A stretch of 64,000 bases of DNA from Maea johnstoni (taxonomy: Eukaryota > Annelida > Polychaeta > Spionida > Magelonidae), in assembly GCA_963942565.1 (NCBI GenBank), contig OZ012693.1, forward strand, positions 2,870,308 through 2,934,307. Direction: 5' to 3'. Position 1 is the stretch's first letter. The number at the start of each line of letters is the position of its first letter. The position numbers and the translations under genes are program-made. Shown in pieces: positions 1 to 10,549 of this stretch. The notes beneath the pieces were generated by a model, which saw nothing but the letters and a program-made list of their open reading frames with translations, ran no database searches and was not told the origin of the DNA.

Positions 1-330
1 GTAACCCTCTCAGAGAAAAATGCAAAAACGTCTCTGTCCTGTCAGAAAGGGTGATATGTGATCATTTGTTATGCCAAGCAATAGCCAAATTACCGCAGGT
101 TATATTTAAAGTAAGGTGCAGCTAGGAAATATGTGCAAATCTCAAAATGCGCATATATTCAAAGGTTTCTCGCCCGATAAGCCATCTTAATCAAGGTCTA
201 GCAATATAGATATCTCCAGGACCTATTTCAAAGTACTTGCCTTTGGAACATATATAGGGTAGGCGATTAAGATTGTTCCAAAATAAGAACATAAAATTAG
301 TCACTGGACCACTCACCTTCGGACAGCACC
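1..330. other. left flank of the foldback element, no gene seen
   Basis: AT-rich unique-looking sequence with no convincing reading frame. On the minus strand a consensus splice donor (AAG|GTGAGT) lies at about 311-322, immediately beside the target duplication of the foldback element. It may mark the end of a small minus-strand exon, but I see no supporting coding sequence. Confidence 0.5.
322..330. repeat. target-site duplication, left copy (GACAGCACC)
   Basis: Nine bases directly left of the element's first base are repeated exactly at 13877-13885, directly right of its last base. A 9-bp duplication is typical of Mutator-like elements and of the foldback (FB) elements of Drosophila. Confidence 0.9.
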
Positions 331-970
331 GCTCTAGGGTAGATTGCGCACTCACGAACAACCTGGGGATGCCATAAGGCATTAGCCAATCAGATACCGC
401 GTTACAACAGGAGGGGCATATGACATCCTGGGGATGCCTTAGCACCGCCATGCCATTTGCCAGCCGCCAGCTGCGTGTAGGCATAGGCTCTTTTATTCAC
501 ATATCTCAATCGGACATCATCTGTTCAATATTATGAGCCCCTGTACATGTGGCTATAAGTATGAATTCTATAATTCATTGGAAGTACTGCATAAGAATTT
601 GTATTATTCGGCAATAGCTGGGAAAAGAGGGATTGTGTTTTTATGATTGAGTGTGTAACCAGAGATTTTCCATTATAAATAGAATCTCCACGGTGGAACT
701 AAGAAACGCTTTTATATTAGCTTAGATGACCAACTGATATGTTAGTTCAAGATATTAGTATGGAAAGCAGAACTGTTTTAATCCCTATTTATGAGTATTA
801 ATGAATTATTTTCCAATATTCATGAATCATTTTTAAATATTTGTAATTTAATTTTCAAATACCATTTATGAATGTTGAAAAAAATATCTCATAATTTTTC
901 AATATTCATCATTCATTTTTCAATATTCATATATAATTACCTTGAATTATAATAACTTAATTATGTTAAG
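331..970 (+). repeat. left outer terminal inverted repeat of the foldback element
   Basis: This 640-bp arm is matched in reverse complement by 13234-13876. It contains GCATCC/GGATGC motifs near its outer end, then unique sequence, then an AT-rich stretch (about 780-955) dense in ATATTCAT and its complement. Only a few single-base differences from the right arm are visible. Confidence 0.9.
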
Positions 971-3237
971 TGATCTCTAGGATGCCTTTTAGGTTAAACT
1001 AGCATCCTGGGGATGCAGTTGTTATTGATACCTATATGTCCAGTCATCTCTAGGATGCTTTAAGATTAAGTCATCTCCGAGATGCCTTTTAGGTTAAAGC
1101 ATCCTGTGGATGCCTTCAGGTCAAGTCATCTCTGGGATGCCTTTTAGGTTAAAGCATCCTGAGGATGCCTTAATGTCAAGCCATCTCTGGGATGCCTTTT
1201 AGGCAAAAGTATCCTGGGGATGCAGTTGTTATTGATACCTATAGGGTCAGTCATCTCTAGGATGCTTTAAGATTAAGTCATCTCTGGGATGCCTTTTAGG
1301 TTAAAGCATCCTGGGGATGCTTTAAGGTTAAGTCATCTCTGGAATGCCTTTCAGGTTAAAGCATCCTGTGGATGCCTTCAGGTCAAGTCATCTCTGGGAT
1401 GCCTTTTAGGTTAAAGCATCCTGAGGATGCCTTAAGGTCAAGCCATCTCTGGGATGCCTTTTAGGCAAAAGCATCTTGGGGATGCAGTTGTTATTGATAC
1501 CTATAGGGTCAGTCATCTCTAGGATGCTTTAAGATTAAGTCATCTCTGGGATGCCTTTTAGGTTAAAGCATCCTGGGGATGCTTTAAGGTTAAGTCATCT
1601 CTGGGATGCCTTTTAGGTTAAAGCATCCTGGGGATGCTTTAAGGTTAAGTAATCTCTGGGATGCCTTTTAGGTTAAAGCATCCTGGGGATGCATTTCTTA
1701 TTGATACCTATAGGTTCAGTCATCTATAGGCTATAGGATGCTTTAAGATTAAGTCATCTCTGGGATACCTTTTAGGTTATGGTTATGGTAAAGTCATCTC
1801 TAGGATGCCTAAATTTTAGGTTAAAGCATCCTGAGGATGCAGTTGGTATTGATACCTATAGGGTCAGTCATGTCTAGGATGCTTTAAGATTAAGTCATCT
1901 CTGGGATGCCTTTTAGGTAAAAGCATCCTGGGGATGCAGTTGGTATTGATACCTATAGGGTCAGTCATCTCTAGGATGCTTTAAGATTAAGTCATCTCTG
2001 GGATGCCCTTTAGGTTAAAGCATCCTGGGGATGCTTTAAGGTTAAGTCATCTCTGGGATGCCTTTTAGGTTAAAGCATCCTGAGGATGCAGTTGGTATTG
2101 ATACCTATAGGGTCAGTCATCTCTAGGATGCTTTAAGATTAAGTCATCTCTGGGATGCCTTTTAGGTTAAAGCATCCTGTGGATGCCTTCAGGTCAAGCC
2201 ATCTCTGGGATGCCTTTTAGGTTAAAGCATCCTGAGGATGCCTTAAGGTCAAGCCATCTCTGGGATGCCTTTCAGGTTAAAGCATCCTGTGGATGCCTTC
2301 AGGTCAAGTCATCTCTGGGATGCCTTTTAGGTTAAAGCATCCTGAGGATGCCTTAAGGTCAAGCCATCTCTGGGATGCCTTTTAGGCAAAAGCATCTTGG
2401 GGATGCAGTTGTTATTGATACCTATAGGGTCAGTCATCTCTGGGATGCCTTTTATCTCTGGGATGCCTTTTAGGCAAAAGCATCTTGGGGATGCAGTTGT
2501 TATTGATACCTATAGGGTCAGTCATCTCTGGGATGCCTTTTAGGTTAAAGCATCCTGCGGATGCTTTAAGATTAAGTCATCTCTGGGATGCCTTTCAGGT
2601 TTAAGCATCTCTGGGATGCTTTAAGGTTGAATCATCTCTGTGATGCTTTGTAGTTAAAAGCAACCGGGGGATGCTTTAAGGTTAAGTCATCTCTGGGATG
2701 CCTTTTAGGTTAAAGCATCCTGAGGATGCAGTTGGTATTGATACCTATAGGGTCAGTCATCTCTAGGATGCTTTAAGATTAAGTCATCTCTGGGATGCTT
2801 TAAGATTAAGTCATCTCTGGGATGCCTTTTAGGTTAAAGCATCTCTGGGATGCCTTTTAGGTTAAAGCATCCTGGGGATACTTTAAGGTTAAGGCATCTC
2901 TGGGATGCCTTTTAGGTAAAAGCATCCTGTGGATGCTTTAAGGTTAACCATTAAGTCATCTCTGGGATGCCTTTTAGGTTAAAGCATCCTGCGGATGCTT
3001 TAAGGTTAAGTCATCTCTGGGATGCCTTTTAGGTTTAAGCATCTCTGGGATGCTTTAAGGTTGAATCATCTCTTTGATGCTTTGTAGTTAAAAGCATCCT
3101 GGGGATGCTTTAAGGTTAACCGTTAAGTCATCTCTGGGATGCCTTTTAGGTTAAAGCATCCTGGGGATACTTTAAGGTTAAGTCATCTCTGGGATGCCTT
3201 TTAGGTGAGGATGCTTTAAGGTTTACCGTTACGGATG
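971..3237 (+). repeat. 55-bp palindromic satellite, left arm
   Basis: A tandem array about 2.3 kb long. The basic 55-bp unit pairs a CATCTCTGGGATGCC half with a GCATCCTGGGGATGC half, so a miniature palindrome (GCATCC..GGATGC) recurs about every 27 bp. A variant unit carrying GATACCTATAGGGTCAG is interspersed at intervals, giving a higher-order pattern. The array runs continuously with the outer inverted repeat and is mirrored at 10550-13233. The outermost few hundred bases of the two arrays match almost base for base; further in, copy number and order diverge. Confidence 0.92.
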
Positions 3238-3638
3238 CCTGCACCAGTTTTATTTTTGTCCTCAGAATTTTCTAATTTTTTGATATGTTATACCTTGTGG
3301 GATGAAACTAAAGGGAAAGTAAAAAGAAATTGGCTGTTTGGTCGATATTTTTTGCCAGAGACATATTTGTGATTTTTTAAAAGTGGTCTTTTTAGAGAAA
3401 AGAGGCCGCCACGTCGCACATTTTTTTTATTTTTAGCTCATTCTTGGTTGTTCGCCCACAGAAAAAGAAATTGTACATGTTCATGAGTGTAAATTTGCAT
3501 GCAGGTAATGGAGTAGGTCCTCTTTCTGCTGCCGCAAACTGCATCTCAATACCAGCTATATCTTTTGCATAGCATATGATCGAATTGGAGGGGTTGAGTC
3601 AAAAATGATCACTTTTTTCGAAAATGGACGCAAATATA

Positions 3639-4130
3639 GGGCAATTTATCGCACATAATGAATTGCAAAAAAAAAATTAATCCGAAGAATTTTAATTTTT
3701 TTTGATAAGTTCTTGCCCTGTAAATTTGCATTCTTTATGTGAAAACAAATTAGGGGTGTTTCGAGTTACTTTTTTTGCTAAAGAGTTATGAGTGAAAGGG
3801 TACGTTTTTTGCTTTTTTATGAAAATGAAAAGACAATGACGCGGCCTTTGTTTCCCTATTGTTGTAGCAACAATAGAGGGGAAATCCCTTCATTGGAGTC
3901 ATGTTGCGCTGGCTAAGACGCAAGTTTTGGGCAATTTATCGCACATTAATAATCGTAAAAACAAATCTAGTCCGAAGGATTTTTTTATTTTTTGATATGT
4001 TCTTGTTCTGTAAATTTGCATTCTATATATCAAAAGAACATGGGGGTGTTCCGAGTTACTTTTCTTGCTACAGAGCTACGAGTGGAAGGGTACGTTTTGT
4101 GCATTTTGGCAAATAAAATTGGCAATGCCC
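3639..4130 (+). repeat. tandem duplication of a ~200-bp segment
   Basis: Sequence at 3639-3840, beginning GGGCAATTTATCGCACAT, recurs in diverged form at 3930-4130 with the same order of landmarks (GTAAATTTGCATTCT, then CGAGTTACTTTT, then GGGTACGTTTT). It is an old direct duplication next to the left satellite arm. Confidence 0.7.
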
Positions 4131-4592
4131 CATGCCAACAATAGGGAAATTCCTTTTGTTGGAGTTGCCAGAGGGGTTATAATTATGACAAGTCTCTACC
4201 CCTGTCTGCTAATTGTCTGTAATTATGTGTCAACTAAAAGTGTTTATATTATCAGGGATGTCCAACTGTCTCATTGTTGCAACAGGGTGCGACAGGGGCT
4301 TCACAACACGTGAAAAGCCAACAAAAAGCTCTCTTTAACCGGAGAATTTTTCACAAAAACATTACAATAGAGCCTGTTAAATATTTCACTTGAATTATTT
4401 TGAAACAAATTGTATTAAAAAATCCAGCGACTGATTTTAGTTGATATATCAATTGATTGATCTTGGTCTTAACTATTGCAATAAGGGATAATAAAGTGCA
4501 ACTAAGCTATAATCAAACCACGGCCACCAGAAATTCCTGTGCTCCAGAAAGTATTGACTGTACTCCAGGACTAAGCGGAATCAGGGGAATTA

Positions 4593-4790
4593 CTCAGCAC
4601 CTCTGGGATGCCTTTTAGGTTAACGCATCCTGGGGATGCTTTAAGGTCAAGTCATCTCTGGGAAGCCTTTTAGGTTAACGCATTCTGGGGACGCAGGTAT
4701 ATAATTATTTTGAATTATAATTAATGAATTATGAACATTGAAAGAATGATTTATCAATATTTAAAGAATAATGAGGTTAAGTTTGGAATA
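4593..4790 (+). repeat. isolated relic of the foldback satellite and its AT-rich layer
   Basis: About two diverged satellite units (CTCTGGGATGCCTTTTAGG and GCATCCTGGGGATGC types) are followed by an AT-rich stretch, with ATGAACATTGAA-like units, resembling the layer next to the satellite in the terminal repeats. It lies inside the interior and is more diverged than the arms, so it looks like the trace of an older insertion of the same family or of an internal rearrangement. Confidence 0.6.
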
Positions 4791-6285
4791 CTACACTTTG
4801 TTCTCATTGTTATCAGTATGAGGGCATATATCTCACTTTCACTTTCTTTTGCCAGCATGGTCATGGTGTCCACTAAATACATTGATGACATTGGTCATGA
4901 TCACATCGCAAGACACTGATCTATGACAAAGAAGCCACTTCCTAAGTCTCTGGTCAGAAACAGAGAAGAGAAAGATGTCTACTTTGGAAGCAGATGATTT
5001 TTCCATTTTATTTTTGATACCTTTATTGAATTTCATTTAATTAGACTTTCAGACTAAAATGCATTAATTAAGAAATCATCTTCTTACGACTTACAAACAT
5101 GTTAGAAATGAGTTTTATGAATTTAAATAAAAAAATTATCTTCTGTAATTTGTCCTCTTTACGCAAGATTAACTGCAAGGTATTTTATCAAGTACAATGT
5201 ATCTAGAATGCTTTTGAACTCCAGTGTTCATAAAATTTGATTCATTTGGTCATATGAGAGAAGGTGCGTGTTAAAAGTCATAAAAATATATTGAACTTTC
5301 CTCAATAACAAATAGTGACTTACCACTCTCAATAGGTATTTGTGGAAAATCAATATGATTTAATTTGACTAAATAGTGTGAAGTAAATACTTTCTAGATT
5401 CATTTAATCAGGTTTGAAATTGTGAATATAAATACAATAACAATCACAGATGTGTGGACCAGTATCATTGAATAGCCAACTTGAACAAGTTAGCCCCCCG
5501 ATCAAACAGCTTTTTAATCTGAATAGTGTACACTTATGAAATGAAGGACAGAGTTTGCACTTGTTGAGGGGGTTGATGGAAACATTTTCCTGGTCTCCCA
5601 AATATTTTTTATAAATTAGAATGTTCAAGAGAGATGCTCTCCTAGCTACTGCTTCCTATCCATGCTGGTCATGGGATATAAAGGCTAATAAATGGCGTAA
5701 TTCTTCAGGGTCTGAGGTCTGATATGTTTTTTTGAGTGTGATGAGTTTGTCCTTTGTTCAAAGATTTTCTGTATAAATTATATTGAATTTGTACTCTAGC
5801 GTACTTCTTTACTGATTTTATTTTTACTTTACAAACTTTTAATGCAGGTACTGATAGATTGATCCAGAGAAGGTAGTCCAATGATTAAGACAGTGTATGG
5901 AGTTTTATGATTTATAAATTTTGTCGTGTACTTTTTTGGATAGATTTTAATCAATACAACTCAAGAACTATTTCGCCAAAAAAACATCTTTAGCTGTAAA
6001 TCCCTTAAGTTGTGTATGCCTTGGTTTGATCAAATTTGGTTTCCATTATCATAAGGCAGATGCTATGCTTTTTTATTTAATATTAATGTCAAAATCAAAG
6101 ATATTTCAATAATAAGCATAAGTGCAATCTGTTGTTATTTCATCTGGATTGGAAATAAAAGTTATAAAATGTATGCAGAAAATCTTGTCGTGTTTCTTCA
6201 AGAGTCATTCCTACCATCACACTTTAGGCATTTGGTCTTTGGCATTGACAATGTCTTTGAAAATAGCCACGAACATCAAAAGGTC

Positions 6286-6512
6286 CTAACCCATTTATGC
6301 GTAAGGGTTTCTTTTGAAAATATTGGATCTATGATACTTTTGACAATAACTTTGAAATCAAGATAGATTTTACAAAATGATTGAAGGAGAGTTATTGACA
6401 ACTTTCTGATTAAGATGTATTCTTCAAATTCTTTCTGAACTTAACTTTCCTCTTAAAGATGTCACCAAATTTGCCAGACAGCAATTGACCGCTGCAAGCA
6501 TAAATGGGTTAA
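6286..6512. mobile_element. TTAA-type MITE
   Basis: A segment of about 227 bp bounded by inverted ends, TAACCCATTTATGC on the left and GCATAAATGGGTTAA on the right. TTAA borders followed by CC are reminiscent of piggyBac-like elements. Related copies occur later in the window, for example 48085-48315. Confidence 0.6.
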
Positions 6513-6540
6513 TAATGGTCTCTTCGGAAACACTGACTTA

Positions 6541-6785
6541 CCATAAATTCTCGAAATTTTAGATCCCCCTAAGAATTTGGGCCACTATAATTATTTTGCA
6601 AAATAATTAATGGGAAATCTGAGCAACCCTCGATCTATCGCCAATTGCCATTTCACAAAATATGGACCTACCTGCAAATCACCCTGACACAATATCAAGG
6701 CTTTTTTTTAAGAAAACATGAGCCACCCTGAACCCATAAAAATTGTAATTATTAAACAATGACCCAAATTACTGAGAATTTACGG
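6541..6785. mobile_element. TA-flanked MITE with CCGTAAATTCTC ends
   Basis: A 245-bp element with inverted ends (CCATAAATTCTCGAAATTT and the complement of AAATTACTGAGAATTTACGG) between TA dinucleotides at 6539-6540 and 6786-6787. It has no coding capacity. A fragment carrying the same end lies at 58786-58812. Confidence 0.65.
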
Positions 6786-8029
6786 TATGCTTGGTCCTGC
6801 TAAGACCTATCAGTACATACAGCCATGCTCATAAACCATCATCAGTGGCTTTCCTATTACAGCTCTTGGGTAATCCAACCATTTTTACCTCAACTAATGA
6901 ATACAGTTGGTATTCATGCAATACTTGTTTACTAATTTGCCATAAAATATATAGGCATTATTTTAATAAAAAATGTTTGTTGTGGCCAGAACAAGAAAGT
7001 CTGCATGTTTTATTCTGGCTTGTTGTTCATGGTATCAGTATGGAAAATACTAAACAAAAAGGCCACGATTCCAGAAATCAAAGTCAATGTTCTCTGCTTT
7101 ACTAAATAAATATCATTTCTACACACTATGATAGCACTTAAAATCTCACCAGGCAACTGTGTTGAGAAACTCTTATGAGGTCTGATGCATCTAATAGCCA
7201 TTGCCTGCTTGACACAGACTTGCCTTCCTTTTTGTACTTCAATACAGCTACCTCTCTCACTCAATCTTATTCCCAAAATGTTGAGTGCTCTGAAATATCC
7301 CCTCATTTGGCTGATATTCCTAGTAAAATTCATATATCTCATTAAGGGGCAATACAAGACTTTATAATTTTATAAAACTAGTCTTAACAGAGTGTATATG
7401 TATCTTGCATATTTCGAAAAGAAAATAAGCTTGTCCATGTGGTATTTCTCTCTTGGTTGAATGAAAACAAAATCAGCTGAACTTTTGACACAATGAAGTG
7501 ATAGTTTTATTGCATAATACATATCAAATACATATTCTTAAGGAGCTTAGTATTCTTTTCATAAAAATGCTTCGCGATTACATAGAAATGGAGACATCAC
7601 TCAAGATAAAGGAACTATATACACTGCACCCCGGAGGTGTCAGTCCAAGGAAGCATGCATCAACCCCCTAAGAACACTTATCTGTGCTTCCTGGACGAAT
7701 GTAATGCACGCTTTTAGACAAGTAATAACACTTCTGACTTTTTCTCTAAAAATACTCCGGATAGTGTCTGAATATTTCATTCTTAAGATCACTTCTATCA
7801 AACTCTTTAGCTGAGGATTTTTAAGGCGAAATAATGATATGCACACGTTTCTAATTATTTCCATGTGACCTATCAACATGCTGTTCTAAGAAGGTTACCA
7901 AAAGGTTAATGACATGTATTACAGATGTAATATAAAGATGGGAAAAGAATTTCATACATTACAGTATATTTTTTGTACAGAGCATACTCTGAAAATGCTT
8001 CTGAGAAATATCCTTTGATGAATTAAAAT

Positions 8030-8360
8030 ATACCATATTCGATTGATTAAGCGCACGGTCCCGAATAAGTGCATCCCCCTTTACTTTTCGCGGAAATTGG
8101 GGGATCAGCAAGCGCCAAAGATTGTCTCCTTATGTTAAATCTTAGCAGTCCCTTCGCGCTCTCACTGTTCATATTCGCCCCTTGATCTTACTATTGACCA
8201 ATTAACGACCTTTTCACGTGCGGATTGTTGCCGCAAACGTCTAAACACGTCAAACAGCGAGGGTGTGAAGGTGTAATAACGGTCATTACAATCCGATCGG
8301 TTGTACAGATGTTTGACAACACCCTGTCTACAGAAAATTTTCCCAACCTCTACCCGCACG
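8030..8360. repeat. dispersed repeat with GATTAAGCGC-type start
   Basis: A patch richer in GC and CpG than its AT-rich surroundings, starting ACCATATTCGATTGATTAAGCGC and followed by a second CGAATAAGTGC-like motif. It resembles the ends of a common class of invertebrate DNA-transposon remnants. The right end and target duplication could not be placed. Confidence 0.35.
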
Positions 8361-10549
8361 GAGAAAATTTAGGTGATAAAGGAGATAATGCTTTCTAGTA
8401 ATACTACATTATTGTTAAAAATATCATATGGAATTCATCACAAATCCACATTTACCAACAACAGTGGAGATTCAGGTGATTAAGGAAGATGCTGTTTAAT
8501 GAGCACAGTCATGGTTAAGGCGTGTGGATGACTTTAAAAAAAAATCTTTTCTGGAATCAAAGAATTACCCTGAGCACAGATTGACTTTTCACAGCCATAA
8601 AGATGCTAAGGATGGAACAACGTTCTTGTAAAAAATATGACTAGGTACATCACATGTCTAAAGGCGGATTCAGAAGGAACTGAAAAGAAAAAAGGTTTGG
8701 TTACTACATTTTATATAAGAACACTATGTAGTTTTTGTATGTGATAAAGTTTCACCTGCTATATTAAATGATGATGGGAGGGGTCTTCTAGGATAAGGCT
8801 ACATGTAATTATTCAACTTGCATATTTGTCAGTCAAAATACATTCATTAACTATCAATTTAACCCTTATGCTGCTGGTTGCTAATTTGGCCAAAACAAAA
8901 AATGATGCGGGAATCCTAAAAAATGAATAAAATCAAAGAAACACCTGTCTAGGAAGTTTGGTCCTAAAATCTGCATGGTAAGATTGATATCATATTTACT
9001 GTATCACTTTTAGAGAAGAAAATCTTATATAGTAGTCAGTTAAGTCATTCCATTATTGATGTCTCTCACAAGATTTGATTCTACCATTGACCATAGACAA
9101 CAGGAGCCTTTTTCACAATGCTGCTCTAATGCTACTGGCCTATCCCATAAATATACCCATTTGTGATTAAAATTCCCTTTTAATTGTCATGATGATGCTA
9201 TGATACTTTATACAATAAGTAACGAATACAACATGCAGTTGCAAAATAGTTGAATGAAAATAGTTGGGGGAGTTCACATTAATATTTTTCTTCAAAATCT
9301 TTTTCCTGTAGATTCTTTTGTCATAGAAAGATATCACCAAACAGTCAGCCTTTTCATGCAACAGGTATGAGTGGGTCAATAAAATCAGTGCATACCAGGA
9401 AACCCATTTTGATGTTGCTATATATGCACATTTCTGATCAATCTTTAACCCAATTTATAGAATTAAAGACAATGGAGAACGTCATTGTCATATATGACTT
9501 GGGACTAAGTTGGGAGTATCTTCAACTTGTTCTATGCCACAACAAAGTCAGTCATTTTCTATTATTCAGAGGCAATATTAAGTGTGCATCTCCTACATAA
9601 AAAGAAGCTTGGAAATAGCATGCAAACATTGTGTTATTCAGAAATTAGTTGCATTCATCTTCCATTGGCTTAAGGAACAGGCAAAGAGGGCCTGTCTTTT
9701 TTTTTATTAAATAAGAACCACTTTCAAGTGAGCCTCTCCTTCATCAAAAAGAAGCTTGGAAATAGCAAACAAAAATTCAGTTATATTTTCACATGTGAAT
9801 ACCAGTCTTGAACCTAGGGAAACTGGTGTTTTTACAATTAGGAATTTTGAGTTGCTTTAATATCTTCTCTAATTCAGGACTGCCAATGATATTTTGCTTG
9901 ATTCCTGTGTAATGAGGGTACATCAGAAATATTGTCTTAACATTCATGAAAAGACCTTACCATAGATTCTGAATTCATATTCAACTTTGACATTCTTTGG
10001 TGAATTACCACTGAAGACTGACATCATATCCAGAATATGATGTCACCATTCTCTGATGAGGAGAACAACTTTAGGATATTTTTTTTCAAAATTAAAAGAA
10101 TTATTTGGGGCGATTGAGAATGTGCGACTAATTAGTGGGCAGAGACTTATCCAGGACTTATCCGTCCTGTCTTTCGGACAGGTAGTTTCCTGAAAAACAC
10201 CTTTTCAGACAGGCAGAATGTCTATGAAGAATTTTCAATCATGATTTTTTTTTTTGGGGGGGGGGGGGGGGGTTTATAACCAAATATATTTGCTGAACAG
10301 TAAACTGTCCTTTTTGACACAATAGGCTAATAAATTTGGTTCGTGTAAAAGCTGTAATAAATGAGTAGCTAAATCAAGATTGGCTGCTGTTTCATGAAAG
10401 GTTCTTTTGGAATCCTGGCTATGTAAGGACCCTGGTGTTAGGATAACAGTATAACACCAAGCACGTTTTATGTAGTAAGGTTGTTAGGGGATGAGAGACA
10501 GATTCGAACGGTCATTATTTACATTTACTATTTTACTATTTTCTTTACT

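Larger units (their letters stand above)
3238..10549. other. interior of the foldback element, non-coding
   Basis: 7.3 kb of AT-rich DNA between the satellite arms. The longest open frames are about 115 codons, show no family resemblance and look like chance. I found no Mutator, hAT or other transposase motif. The stretch instead holds a local duplication (3639-4130), a satellite relic (4593-4790), MITEs (6286-6512, 6541-6785), a dispersed repeat (8030-8360), part of a TTAA-type repeat from about 8860, a short direct repeat (about 9588-9640 and 9731-9780) and a T/G homopolymer run (about 10246-10272). It reads like captured ordinary genomic DNA. Confidence 0.7.

Noticed and set aside
191-484. 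97-codon minus-strand frame across the left end of the foldback element
   Set aside because: It crosses the element border and target duplication, so it cannot be an old gene, and it has no family features.
971-3237. Regularly spaced palindromic repeats that could suggest a CRISPR array
   Set aside because: There are no unique spacers; whole units repeat, the array is mirrored in a transposon, and the DNA is eukaryotic.
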